Source: Tubulanus polymorphus (taxonomy: Eukaryota; Nemertea; Palaeonemertea; Tubulaniformes; Tubulanidae). Taken from it: a stretch of 64,000 nt of DNA. The translations under genes were made by a program, and so were the position numbers. Under the pieces are notes generated by a model. That model saw only the letters and a program-made list of their open reading frames with translations, had not been told where the DNA came from and did not search any database. The DNA is taken from assembly GCF_964204645.1 (NCBI RefSeq), contig NC_134031.1, forward strand, positions 18,349,307 to 18,413,306. Direction: 5' to 3'. Positions 44,722 to 57,100 of the stretch are shown here, piece after piece. Each line of letters starts with the position of its first letter. Position 1 is the stretch's first letter.

Positions 44722-46649
44722 TTAAGTTTTTTCATCATTCGCGTCATCTTTATCAGAGGACGACTCCTCTTCACTTTCATCGTCACTTTCCTCGGATTCA
44801 GAGTCTTCTTCGCCTATGAAAAAATATTTGTATTGCAGTTTACAAAAGTGACTCGGCCGATTAGGAGAAACAAGGTATCATTTTTAGCCTTATCTCAAGC
44901 ATTTTAGGATATGCAACTACATGTATCAACATTTAACATTTTCTCCATCATACTCACTGGTATCGGTATCTGATACTGATTGGTTTGATTTCTGATACCT
45001 CGCGGCTGTTTCGTGAAGGCACACATGAAATGTCGGATACTCGATTATCACTTTATCTTTCAGATTCTCGAGAACAGATTGTTTTAAACTGATCGAGTGA
45101 TAGCTGAAATAAAAACATGATACAAATTAATCACAAACTGAATCAATTAGGAATTCAAACTGATTTGAAATATTGTCTTTCATACTTGGCAGCGACAGGT
45201 CCGGCTTTAACAACTTCTCCTTGTTCAGCTTTAAGAAACGCAACCCAGTTCTCCATTGGAACGTCTAGCATTGGTTTCAACTTGTATCGAATGACAGGAT
45301 CGAACTTCTCCGAATCCAGTTCATCTCTCAATACCGACATCAGATCCCTGTTTCCTTTTACCCTGTAATCAAAAAACCAATCGGATTCAAATATCCTGAG
45401 AATATCACAAAACTCGATTCGGGCTAGACTAGGAACTGCTAGAGAATACTACCAGTATTTAAAAACTGACCTGTTCTGTGTAATTGTGACATCGACATCT
45501 ACAAATTTCCATTCTATAAACCACAGAAGTTCGGTTTTACCCCTAAAAATAATCAAGTATCCGGCATTAGATCTAGAATTGAAGGAATGAATTCGATTTC
45601 TGATTGTGTTGGACTTACAACACAAAAAGTCGATTTTTTCTACGCTTTGTCGAATCTTTCGGCATAAATTTCAACGTAATTTTCTCATCTTTCGCTATTT
45701 TGAATATCTTCTTTTGCTGAAAGAAAAAGCGCATATAAACAACTAACAAAATCCAGTGGAAAAACGAGAGTTATTTGATAATAATACTTCAGTATACTCG
45801 GGTCAACTCAGTGAGATAATTGAGCGGAGTCGACTTACAAATTTATTGAGGTTGTTGTTTTTCTTATGTTTATAATCTCTTTTCGCGATATCGACAACTC
45901 GGTCGACCTCTTCTAGAAAACGATAATCTGAATATAGAAAATTAAAACATTATCAAAGGCTAGAGATATTTATTATCTTAAGAGACTCGGTTATACAGCG
46001 GTAGGCCCAGCATCTTAATTAACCATATTTTTGACAATTACTCCCCACCCTTTCTCTACCCTTCTCTATCTCCCCCTCCCTCCTCTCACCCCTTCACTCC
46101 CCCTCCTCTCACCATTTCTCTCTCCTAAGCTCCTATGTTATCTATAACTCACCACTCAAAAGTTGTAAATCATCAAATTTAGCCATTTTAACGTAAGCTG
46201 TTTTATCCCTGCGACCGGTACAGTTCGTCTGTTCTTTATGTTTCTTCACACATTGTAATGAACACGATTTCTTTCTACATCCGGGACACGTATATTTGTG
46301 ATGATTCTCCAGACAAACTTCACAACTTCATCAATTAAAACAAGTGAGATACATCAATAATTACAGCTTGGAAAGCGTAAAGCTTTTAATCAGATGAAAC
46401 TAAACCACATGAAGGTAACTAACTAATGTCCATTTCAATGAAGACAGGTATGTACTTCCTTAACTGACTGAGCTAGGCCACCGATGTCCTTTCGGGCAAA
46501 GTTGAAATAGACATTAGAAATGTGCTCACGCATGGGTCGGCACACGGTGCAATATATTGAATTTAATTGATGTTTTCAATCGAGTTCTGTCGTTAAGTGA
46601 AATATAAAATCCAGCAGGTGACTGAAACTGACCTCTTATGATTCTCCAT
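44722..46649 (-). CDS. ZNHIT6: Box C/D snoRNP assembly factor, HIT zinc finger (BCD1)
   Basis: Eight exons join in frame to 287 residues: 46633-46649, 46153-46325, 45839-45927, 45619-45716, 45471-45542, 45186-45362, 44958-45103 and 44722-44813. The N-terminal zf-HIT finger is complete: Cys7, 10, 19, 22, 27, 31, His35, Cys41 (CEVC, CPGC, CSLQC, KKH, NC). The BCD1 domain follows (KMAKFDDLQLLSDYRFLEEV, KNRLFVL, FDPVIRYKLKPML, VIIEYPTFHVCL) and a Glu/Asp/Ser-rich acidic C-terminal tail. The family protein acts in the nucleus in early assembly of box C/D snoRNPs. Human ZNHIT6 is longer (about 470) because of an N-terminal extension that is missing here; an in-frame TGA precedes the chosen ATG, supporting the short start. 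Confidence 0.93.
46423..46517. mobile_element. Short TIR element, family C (short copy)
   Basis: CTAATGTCCATTTCAA and TTGAAATAGACATTAG bound only 95 bp, keeping the GGTATGTAC...ACTGA core. In ZNHIT6 intron 1. Confidence 0.75.
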
Positions 46650-47798
46650 TTTACTACTGTTTATTCTACCAGTCTGAAATGTTCATTAGATTCTATTGAT
46701 ACCGATTTTAACAATAACAGAAAAACACTACCAACAACACAGCTGATGGAAGATGATGACGTCAGGGGCTTTCCTGGATTTCCCCTCGGAATTCCTTTTA
46801 CTCGCATGCCAGTGAACGCCACGAAACAATTCAATTTCTTTTTATTGGATACAATACAATACATAACTTTATTGGCGCAGAAAACGCAATAAAACTTTCG
46901 AGCATAAGAAGTTAGCGGAAATATGCCACGAAGCAATACAGGGACTCCAAGTTAATCAGCAGTGTAGTAGCAAGTGCCGAGCGCCGGATTTTTTTGATGG
47001 AATGATTTGGAATAGCAGTACCAGAAGAAATATCCTGGTTCCCATTCAGATCCTGAGAGTGACTATTTTTCATTTGAAGGAAAAGAGTACCGTTCATACG
47101 AATATCAAATTTGATTTTAGGGAAAGTTAAGTAATTTTAGCGAGTTAAGAGATTTCTTAATCCTCTGCGAGATCCCCCGAGTGGAGTTCATTGCCAATTG
47201 ATCTTCTTCTGTAACCGATAATAAAATTGTGTCCCAATTTGCTGCCGACGGAATTACCGTTTTTTAACGGAATTACTTTTTACAGTGTAGGCCCAGTGTC
47301 ACTGAAAGCAATGCCATCGCTGGAAGGACCGTGGAAACGCGTTCTAATGGAAAAATCGAGGACGTGGGGCATAAATGAGCCTGTATGTAGAGCATAAGCG
47401 CAAGTATAAACATTGAAACTAATAATTATGGGACTGATGGGTCGGAATGGCTTTCATGATGAATGCAAGTTTCCATTTACGACCCGTTTCTAGTTTACAG
47501 GCCTTTGTTATTATTAGGCATCAGTTAGGGCACCATTTGGTAATCATAATTACTGCAATTAAAGCAATTAACAATTCGCTCCAAGTGCAATAATAGTCTA
47601 GCGGATTACAATTCGAGCTTAATTGATTTCAGTGGGAATCAGGCCAAACAGTTCATTTAAACCGACGGACACGAACAGAAGCAGGGTTCTGTGCGTATCG
47701 GGAAACTTTATGTAGAGATCACGTTGCAACTTGGGTTCTGTGTCGAGTCTATTAGTCTAAAGCCGTTGTTTTTAGATATCAAGTGCTATAACACCATC

Positions 47799-47921
47799 TG
47801 GGACCGGTTTTATAGATTGGTATATATTACTTAAACCCTTGGGTTACGGCAACTCAATTGAAATTGAATTGAGTTAGCCCCCGGGTCGAAGATAATACCA
47901 GTGTATAAAACCAGTTCCTGA
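47799..47921. mobile_element. Palindromic short element, family P
   Basis: GGACCGGTTTTATAGATTGG at left is inverted as CCAGTGTATAAAACCAGTTC at right. The centre is the palindrome CTCAATTGAAATTGAATTGAG (47850-47870), flanked by TTAAACCC...CCCCCGGG. A relative is at 59371-59480. Confidence 0.7.
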
Positions 47922-49877
47922 ATATTTCACAATGAAGCTCGGTTCCTGTTTGCGGCGGACCTCTCTCCCCCACCTGGTACTTTGTATCACTGTCAGTGAA
48001 TTTCACAAAATAAGACTTTGCCTGATTCCCAATTTTCGTAGAGTTGCGCATTATTCCAGTGTTAAATGAAATAAATTATAATATTTTGAGTACTTATTCA
48101 GAAGAATTAGCCAGTTCCTTGAAGTTGAGCGTAATGCTGTCTAAACAGTTCCAAATATTCGTTACCAAAATCTCCCTAAGTTGGATCGAGGGTGTACAGA
48201 ATACATGATTTGATTCCGCGCTTGTTGGTAAGTATAGAGGGAAGAAACTATGAGTGACGTTTCGACTCCAACTCTAAAACGTCATAACTCTCTTAGTTGG
48301 AAAATGTCGAAACAGCACCGTTCTCTCGGCTCTCAAATAGCCACTGATCTCTTAGTTTTTCTTCATAATCATCGGGTTTTCTTTAATTGAATAAATAACA
48401 GTCATGGAAGCTGGATTTGGAATAGGGTGGAAGGGAACGTCTCTCAACTCAAATAATCGTCATACGAATCGGCGATGATTTCGTGAGCTGGCTCGCGCGC
48501 GCGCGCATCCCCTCTCCCAGTCGCGATAGAGTCTCTGGTTTTGACAAGCAGACTATTGGATGATAATTGGAGGTTATTGTATGAAACGATGAACTCGTCG
48601 CCGGCGTTGCGACGGTTCTGCTGCAATTTGAGAGAAGCGTTCATTATTTAATGAAAACTTAATTATTCAGCGTCTCGGACAGAAGCATCAGCAGCAGCGG
48701 CACCAGCAGCACCAACCACAGCGGCAGTACGGAACAGGTTAATGTTTCGTTGACCCGTTAGGATCATAAATTCGGTGGCTATCAATTTGTCTGATCATAA
48801 ACGCACAGGCAGAAACGAACGGATTAACGGATTATCTCGAGAATTATTGTGCGGATTAAATCTAAGGATCAATTGGTGAGTTAATAAGTTTATTCATCAA
48901 GTTAATTGTTAGTAAAATTATAATAATCGTAGAAACGAAGAATTCACTTTCTGGAAGTAAGAATTTTGGAATTATTGTAATTTGATTAAGAATCCGAATC
49001 TAGCGAATGCTTTAGGATACATGTATTCACTTATTTCACAGGAGAAAATTGTTGTTGTTTATTTTTTCAATGAAATGGAGACGTAGGGATTAACGAAACA
49101 ATAATTCATGATATTCGTATAAAGATAAACGCGAACCTGGGAAAATTACTTAACTATATTTACTTCATTACTTCGATTATTTGCTTTGGGACCAGTAAAC
49201 ATAGTGGGGCGACCACTCAGGTGTGCTGACCGGTAATAGCATTCACTTACGTACAATATCCTGTACATTCTATCATAGTAAAATAGCCGAATAGCCCGTA
49301 CACTTCGACGCGGAGAAGAGATGATCTGAACCCACTAAATGCACAATTCAAAAAGATTAAAAGCAATTTAAAAAGATCATCAGTCTCTTTTTAATCAAGG
49401 CTTATTTTCCAAAATAATTTTTTAGCCACTCAAAAGACCTCGTTTATGGAAACATATTCGAAAAATATTCTAACCAATACAAATATATAAAGTTAAGGTT
49501 GGTAAGTATTTTAAATAGGCAAAAAACCAACAAAAGGGCTTTTGGTTTTGTACAAGCGAACTGTTTACAAGATAAATTTCACGTATGTTTATAACATGAG
49601 AAAAGTTTTACACCTAGAGCTCCTTACTGTACGTCATTATAAACACAATTACGAACAATTTTCATAGACAAATATAGTCTCTATATTATTACGTATTCTA
49701 CTTTCCACAAAGTGATCGCAAATTGACCAAACAACTAATATACATGTATATTATGTACACGTTTAATGAGAAAAATACTGAACCGAATCGAGAAAACTAT
49801 ATAAATACTTATTATGGGAAAATAGACTGAAATCACATATTAGCCTAATATGTACGTAATACTAGACTGATACAGGC

Positions 49878-50045
49878 TTTCTCCATCCCCTTCTCTCCCC
49901 ACTCTGCCTCCACTCTCTCTTACCACTCTCTCCCGGGTTCTCCCTCTCACCTCCTCTGCCTCTCCCTTCAGTCTCTTCTCACTTCCCCGGGCCTCTCTCA
50001 TCTCTTTTATCCCAATTTCGTTCTCCCCACCCCCAACTCCTCTCT
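49878..50045. repeat. Polypyrimidine tract
   Basis: About 170 bp, nearly all C and T on the plus strand (CTCTCCCCACTCTGCCTCCA). Simple-sequence DNA like that at 46045-46130 and 62815-63075. Confidence 0.8.
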
Positions 50046-51433
50046 CATATATGTATTACATGGCCTAACGCGTTACATTCTAAATGATGAAATGATGATG
50101 AAACCGTGAGTGAAATTAACGCTAAAAGTCGATGTCGTGTTTGCCTGGTACCCGTGGGAGACAACCAGCGAAACAGACCATCTGACACAATCGCTATACT
50201 GTACAATCCTATAATATTATTATATTGACTCGTACAAATTTATAATTTAAACATTTCTCTCTCCCCGAGCATCAGGCAGCAGCAGCCGCAGCAGCAGCAG
50301 CAGCATCCATCAGATAAATTAGTCAACACGTAACGACAGAACAAAACGTCGAAATCAATTCAAACTGCGATACATAAAACCGCCGCCGCCTACGCGCGCT
50401 TGCCAGGGTAGGTGTTTCACATCCGGGCCTCGCCTGATACTAATTGCCATTTCGCGGAAACGAGAGATGCATTAGCCAGAAAAACGCTCATGGATCACAA
50501 AGCGTTTTAAAACTATTTACCCCGCGTATATTAATTAATATACGGATTGTTCACCGTTCATCGTTTTATACGGTTTTTATATTTCTGTGTCGGCACTTTA
50601 GATATCGATTACTCGCAGTTTGTGCCGGGTTGCGCGGCGTTCTAGCACCATCAAAGCGACTCGGTCGCCATTTTTAGTATTCACGCCTAAGTGGGCACAT
50701 TTAGCACTGAAATTAACGACTCAATTAGCGACTCAAATAAGAAATTTCGATTAAAGTGTGAACATTATGAAATCGAGAGAAAAGATTAGTGAGTCGCACC
50801 CCTGTGAGCTATGTATGGGCAACCATAAGCCGAGGCTTAAGTGGGCCGGCTTTACAGTTAGGTATTACACTTAACCCGGGGGTTAACTCGGAACTGGGGA
50901 CTGAGCGCGCTTTGCACTGCATTATATTCAAATAGATTTGACAAAGATGACGAAAAGTCGCTTGTAAATGTATGGTGCAGATATGTATTAAATATGGTTG
51001 TATATACAATGCATACCCGCTTGCCACAGCTCCCGTTGCTGAGCACATTTTTCCGGCTCGCGTGTGGGATCTATATTCTGCGCGCTAAATGCAGATTTTA
51101 AAAGTTGAGTTTTAAACAAGGAAATATGAATGAAATAAACACATTATGTTACTATACTTTCTTAAAATCACTGTAAAAAACAATTAAAAAAAAAACAAAA
51201 GAGTTCAGATAGATATGTAATTGATTATAGTGTGTAATCAATAGAAATCATCCACGCAAGTTTTGGATTTGGTGGTTTTGAATTAAATATATTTCAGAAT
51301 GATAACTAATTGGCCAAAAAAATTCAGGCCACTCAGGTTATTTTTATCGGCACTTAGCGAACATTTTCAAATTCATTTCTTCTTTTTTCCCTATTATGGT
51401 CGAGATGCCCCAGAGAATAAGAGTGAAAAGAAT

Positions 51434-51545
51434 GACTGCCACCACCAGGACTCGAACCCACGTACCCTAAATTGACAAGGGGCCGAAATACGGTAATCCT
51501 CTAATTCTATAATACTGTAATCCTCCGCAGCCAGTAGTCACCACG
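51434..51545 (-). repeat. tRNA-derived SINE candidate
   Basis: The minus strand has GGTTCGAGTCC (51448-51458), a perfect match to the tRNA-type RNA polymerase III B box, with TGGCTGCGG upstream as a poor A box. The T-arm does not fold properly, so this is not a functional tRNA. Confidence 0.35.
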
Positions 51546-52034
51546 GGCTTCACGAGATTTCATGCTTCGGCGATGTATATACATTTGTCTGGATTTGACT
51601 GCAATTAGTATTCAGGTCCGGAGACTAGTGATATTTGCCTATCTGTCCCGCGACGAACACCGAACAGTCAGCGGAAATATCGGATTCTATCGGCACTTGC
51701 ACATATCAATCTTTCCATCCCGCGCAGCCCCCGCAAACCAGAAAAACATATCATATACTAGAAGTTCATGTGCGGTTCTTGTTCGTTGTCGAGCGCGAGT
51801 GTTAATGCATATTGCTAAAAACCATTGGGAGGAATTGACATTAAAAATTGACGGTGTGGTTTCTATTTCCATACACACATCAACGTAATACACGTCGTCC
51901 ATATGCACCGATACGGTTATCAATAAATATGTATGATTGTGTATATGATTTCTAATCGACAAGGGATTCATTTTCCAGATTACTGTTAATGAATAAATAA
52001 AACGTAAAACAGAAATAGACCGACGTCGTTCTGG

Positions 52035-52215
52035 AATCAGTCTACAGTTGTGTGGGTATAATCTGACTCTGGACCAAATTCCACAGTTGTGTGGGTTTGA
52101 ATTGACTCTGGACCTAGTTCCACGGTTGTGCGAGTTTAATTTGACCCTCGGCCAAGTTCCACAGTTGTGGCTCTAGGCCCGAAGTTCTATAGCTGTGTGG
52201 GTTCAATTAAATCCG
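52035..52215. repeat. Tandem array of family A ends, about 45 bp x 4
   Basis: GTTCCACAGTTGTGTGGGTTT, then TGACTCTGGACC recurs four to five times. The word TTCCACAGTTGTG is the end of the family A element, so an end of the element seems to have been amplified in tandem. Confidence 0.75.
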
Positions 52216-53752
52216 GGATTTAGTCTTACACGAGAATAGATTTTACCAAAATATATTGTATCTTGAGATGATCAATCATAAACCCGTGCCCTAGGCTTTT
52301 CCACGCCTGAAACACGATCCGAAGCATGAAAATACCCGCTGAATAAAACATTTGGTTTTATATTAATTTTTTATTATCGGCACATGGTACATGATATTCA
52401 TTTAGAGCGAAAACTGTTTCTCTATCAATTATTACGACATAACGCATTATTATGACATAGCGATATGACAGACGACAGAGCTCGCGTTGAATGATGGGAA
52501 ACTGTTAGTTTGTTGCAGCCGATATTGACGTCGCTATAACAGTAGTTCATATAACCCACACCTATACAGAGAAACATCAATAGGCAAACACTTCACAACG
52601 TGTAAAACCAGTAAATTATTCATAATATCCCTCATTCTCTCTCCTCTCTCTTTCTCTCTTCTCCTCCTCTCTCCATGCATTCTATTTGTACTATATGATA
52701 CAGATACGTGATAGCCATGAAAGATATCACATTTAGAGCTCGGCTACTAGCTCGCCAGTCCTCAGCTCTGCGAATATGAGTGACCGAAGATCAAGGATTT
52801 GGTGCCCATTTGACAAGTTTCACACGGTTCTCGTTAAAGACTTTACTGTAGAATCATTGAAATGAAAATGAGTTAATTCAACTCTAACAGTCAAACTTAA
52901 CTAATCAGGGCGGACTTAGGATTTCTTCAAAGGATGTACAGAAAAAACACTTCATACCCGGCGCTCTAGAATCAAACTTAACTAATAACTGTGGAACTGG
53001 GTCCAGAACGACATAGCGTCATCGGTATTGTGGTGTCTGCTCATCTGATGAATGGCTTAACCTGTGAAACAGGGGCCCCTGATCTGTCAGGTTTCAATCT
53101 GTTCAAATTTTTCATTCCATATATAGATATCTTTTGCTTTGGGAATTCTGCCTGTGATACGAAGCGGGGATAATCAAAGTCTTTCAATTCGGAAACACGA
53201 ATGATAGAAAATAAAAATCACATTGTACAAATTAAAAGATTTTTTGAAAACGAACGAGAGATCAAAAGTTGAAATATCCATCCGTCAGGTGAGAAGATAC
53301 ACGTATACTTTTTAGTAAAATACATCGTACTATTGTAGGTTGATGTGTTGTACGTACATTATAACATATGGCTTCAAGTGAACTGAAGATATGTTGTATA
53401 AGTGATATAATGATATTTCAATGATATTTCATGATTAAGTGGCCTTTAATTGACTGATATATGAAGGTGAAGTTTTTCATTGAAACTGTTCTCATACAAA
53501 CACTTATCTAGAAACGCGTGCAGAATATTTCTTTTTTTAAAAATCTCGCATAGTTATTGAATGGGTGACTGCACAGCACATCACATCAGGATCCAGTTCT
53601 AACAGTGTTGTGAGTTCCATTTCATGATGATGATAATTTCATTAATGTATTTTTCTTTATAGTGCAGCTGTGACATTAGTTTACAATAATCACAAAATAA
53701 AAAACTAATATTAGGGTAAGAAACGTAGGTAAAAGGCAATCGAGTAAAAAGA

Positions 53753-53970
53753 CTAAGGTCTATTTCAACTTGACTTGATTGCGGATTGCCCAAAAGATAC
53801 TTTTTTTTTGCAATAATTCAATACAGTGTAAAATGGATTAAAGATCGATGTTTTAGTTCAACTGCCAGCCCTTTCTGGTCCTTGAAAGACCTATATCAGG
53901 TATGTACCACCAAAACTGACTGTGCTTGGTCACCCGATGTCCAGTCAAGTCAAGTCGAAATAGACATTAG
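53753..53970. mobile_element. Short TIR element, family C (intact copy)
   Basis: CTAAGGTCTATTTCAACTTG at left and CAAGTCGAAATAGACATTAG at right. 218 bp, shared interior with 5397-5737. About 110 bp upstream of the SLC7A14 splice acceptor. Confidence 0.8.
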
Positions 53971-54142
53971 CAAAGATAGCATGTGTTTAAGACTGTTAAC
54001 TCAAATCTAACTCATGACAGTTGAACCGGATCAAGAGATACTAACGATAGAATAAAATATCTTATTAATTTTAATATTTTGCAGGAATTGAGGATATTTT
54101 ACACAACAGTTTTTCAACGGTGAACGCGCGTACGTCGAAACT

Positions 54143-57100
54143 ATGTGCTTATCGTCCCAATTGAGGGCGCTGCGGTCGCTTTTTTCGACCATCGCCAACC
54201 GTAGAAAATTGATAGTTCCAGAAGAGGCTGATCACATTCTGCAGAAAAACGAGGGCGAAAAATTGGACAAATGTTTGAATTTATTCGATTTGGTGATGTT
54301 AGGAACCGGAAGTTGTTTGGGTTCCGGTATGTATATTGTTGTCGGATTCGTTGCTAAGGATATCGCTGGACCCGGTGTAGTACTCTCTTTTCTGATTGGT
54401 GGATTCGCTTCGTTTTTGTCTGGTAAGATTTTTTTGATAGACAACAATCTTTGGGGAAATTTCTTGTAGATTCGCAGACTTGCTTAGTTCACAGGAACTC
54501 CTGAAGAGGGCGAAAGATCTCTTACATGATATTCGAATCATTAACCCAAAACCTCAAAATAAACAGTCGTTTCTAAATATGTTGAAAGGCGTTAGAAAAA
54601 TAATTTGTAGTTTTCTGTGGGTCTAAAAGGTATCTTGATTGATTTATCCCATCTGGCGGATTTTCCGTGAAGTTAAATTATAATGCTTTTGTGATTTTAC
54701 GATAGACGTTTTCGATAGCAATACGAACGACAATGACACTGCGCCAAAAGATCCGTTCTAGTATCCTGTATTATTTTCAGGGATCTGTTATGCCGAGTTC
54801 GGGTGCAGGGTACCCAAGACGGCTGGAGGGGCGTATGTTTACAGTTACGTGACGGTTGGAGAGTTGATCGCGTTTGTGACTGGTTGGAATCTAATACTGG
54901 AATATATGATCGGAACAGCTAGCGGAGCTATAGGAATTAGTGCTTTAATTAATACGTTATCTAACGGTAAAATAGCCGAGTATATGACACAGCATACATT
55001 CCCTGTTATAGGTAAGTCTTAACGGGTAAACTCAAACGGCTACTGCGGTGATCGAGGATTCCGCTCATGGCAATTGACGATCCGCTAGGTTCGCTGGTAG
55101 TTACTCAATATCATCCATTTTTCAGTTAGAATCGAATGCACTTTTCACTTGTATGAGTAAATGGAAATTGTTTTATCGTTTCAGGTCGCGCATATCCGGA
55201 TTTCATCGCATTCGGTATTGGTCTAATGATGACCGCTGTTCTAGCCATGGGAGTCAAATCATCTGTGAAGTTCAATAATGCGTTGAACGTCATCAATTTG
55301 GTGGTTTGGGTGTTCGCCATAGTAACGGGGGCGTTTTATGCGGTGCCGAGTATGTGGTGGCAACATGGCTTCCTTCCATACGGGATGTCCGGGGTATACT
55401 CGAATTTTTTTACAATCCTTTTCTTTTGCTGTAGATAATGAAGACACTTAAAAATCTATGAATATTCAATTACGTACGATTCATCGAATGATAAGAAAAA
55501 TATAATATAAATATAATATCAGTCTATAAAACCTAGTCATTGAATTTCTTTTACATACAAAAAAGAAATAAAAGTTTTTTTTTATAAACTATTCTTTTTA
55601 AGACTTTTATTTCTAAAAAGGTGATGATTATTCAAATGAAACTTTATTGAAACTGAAATAGATTTGTTTTTTTTTCTGTATTTGAACAGGTATTTAGCGG
55701 AGCTGCCACTTGTTTCTACGCGTTTATCGGGTTCGATCTGTTAGCCACAACCGGCGAGGAGACGCGTAACGCTGGACGCGTTATCCCGATAGCCGTCGTC
55801 TTAACGCTAGTCATATGTCTGACCGTTTACGTTACCGTAAGCGTAATCGTGACGTTGATGGTTCCGTATTTCGACGTCGTTACGAATTCGGCGCTGATTT
55901 CGGTGTTCAAACAACGTCACGTACCAGGGGCGGAATATGTTGTGACCGGAGGGGCGCTGTGTGGATTGATCGTTTCGCTTCTAGGTTCGGCTTTTCCGAT
56001 GCCCAGAATCATCTACGCGATGGGATCAGACGGTGTCCTATTCACGTATGTACATGTACTGAATACTACATCCTTGCTTGCCAGGGTTCCAACGAGCTAC
56101 CGCCGTGAGAGGCTTTTATACCGAACAGTGACAAGCGAGGATATGTAACTACTCATAGTCCAGTCACGAATTTAGAAATTAACCCAAAATTTGTCAGCTG
56201 TTAGTTGCCAACTATTGACGAAATAAAGCGAAAATATCTTTTTGAGTTCTTCTTGTTGAGTCTTAATTTCACGCCTACTGTTGTTTCTTCATTGAAGTAA
56301 TAAAGGACCTGAGTGAAAGCTATGAGTAAACTGTACATATTTTTGTGTCTGTTTTTCCAGGTTTTTGTCTAAAATTACGCCGTCAACTAAAACCCCACTC
56401 GTAGCTACGATCATTTCCGGTGTCATGGCGGCTTTATTGTCGCTAATAATTGGCTTGAAAGCGTTGATTGAAATGATGTCAATAGGTTTGTATAGTACCT
56501 ACCACAACTTAGCACAACTCAGCCTGAGTACCTACTACCCTACAGAACATACCACAACTAATCATTATTTTCGTTGGTAATAATTGCAGGTACATTATTA
56601 GCGTACAGCATGGTTTCATTATCGATACTGATTCTGAGATATCGTCCTCACGAGGAAGATATCGAGATGCAGGTGACGACCACCACACTTCCGGTAACCG
56701 ACGACCGAGAAAAAGACGTCGAAAGCCGCGACGTAATCAACACAAACCGTGACGTAATCAACAACACGGAAAAAGTTCTAGACGCAAAAACCCGAGTTGT
56801 GAAATACGAGACAGAAAGGCCACCGACACCTTTCGATCCACCCCTAAAACAGAACAGTTTAAATAGCAACGGTTACATCGCCGAATCGCCGGAACCGGAG
56901 ATGATGTCACAATATCAGCACGATTTCACCGCCAGTACCGGAAGTTACGAATACGAACGATTCGGCGACGACGATGAAGACATCGACGACTCGAAAGCGT
57001 CGTATTGGTTTGAGAGTCTGAGGCCGTATTTCGATAATAAGCGCTCGACAGTAGCGACCGATCACAGTTCATATCGCGTATCACGGGTTATCTGGGTTTA

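Larger units (their letters stand above)
46650..51420. other. Intergenic, no gene recognised
   Basis: About 4.8 kb upstream of ZNHIT6. It contains a palindromic element (47799-47921), a CG-dinucleotide run at about 48498, a CAG-rich patch at about 48685-48735, a donor-like CAATTG/GTGAGT near 48877, a C/T tract and CpG-rich DNA at 50260-50420. The CpG-rich or CAG-rich parts may be non-coding 5' exons or promoter of SLC7A14, whose first coding exon follows a splice acceptor, but this cannot be shown. Confidence 0.45.

Noticed and set aside
44814-44957. Box C/D snoRNA inside a ZNHIT6 intron
   Set aside because: An ATGATGG word sits near the 5' end, but there is no D box (CTGA) near the 3' end and no terminal stem.
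46661-46936. 91-codon minus-strand ORF upstream of ZNHIT6
   Set aside because: It ends out of frame before the ZNHIT6 start and shows no domain; likely chance.
51434-51545. tRNA gene on the minus strand
   Set aside because: The B box is perfect but the T-arm stem does not pair and no cloverleaf is seen; kept as a SINE candidate only.
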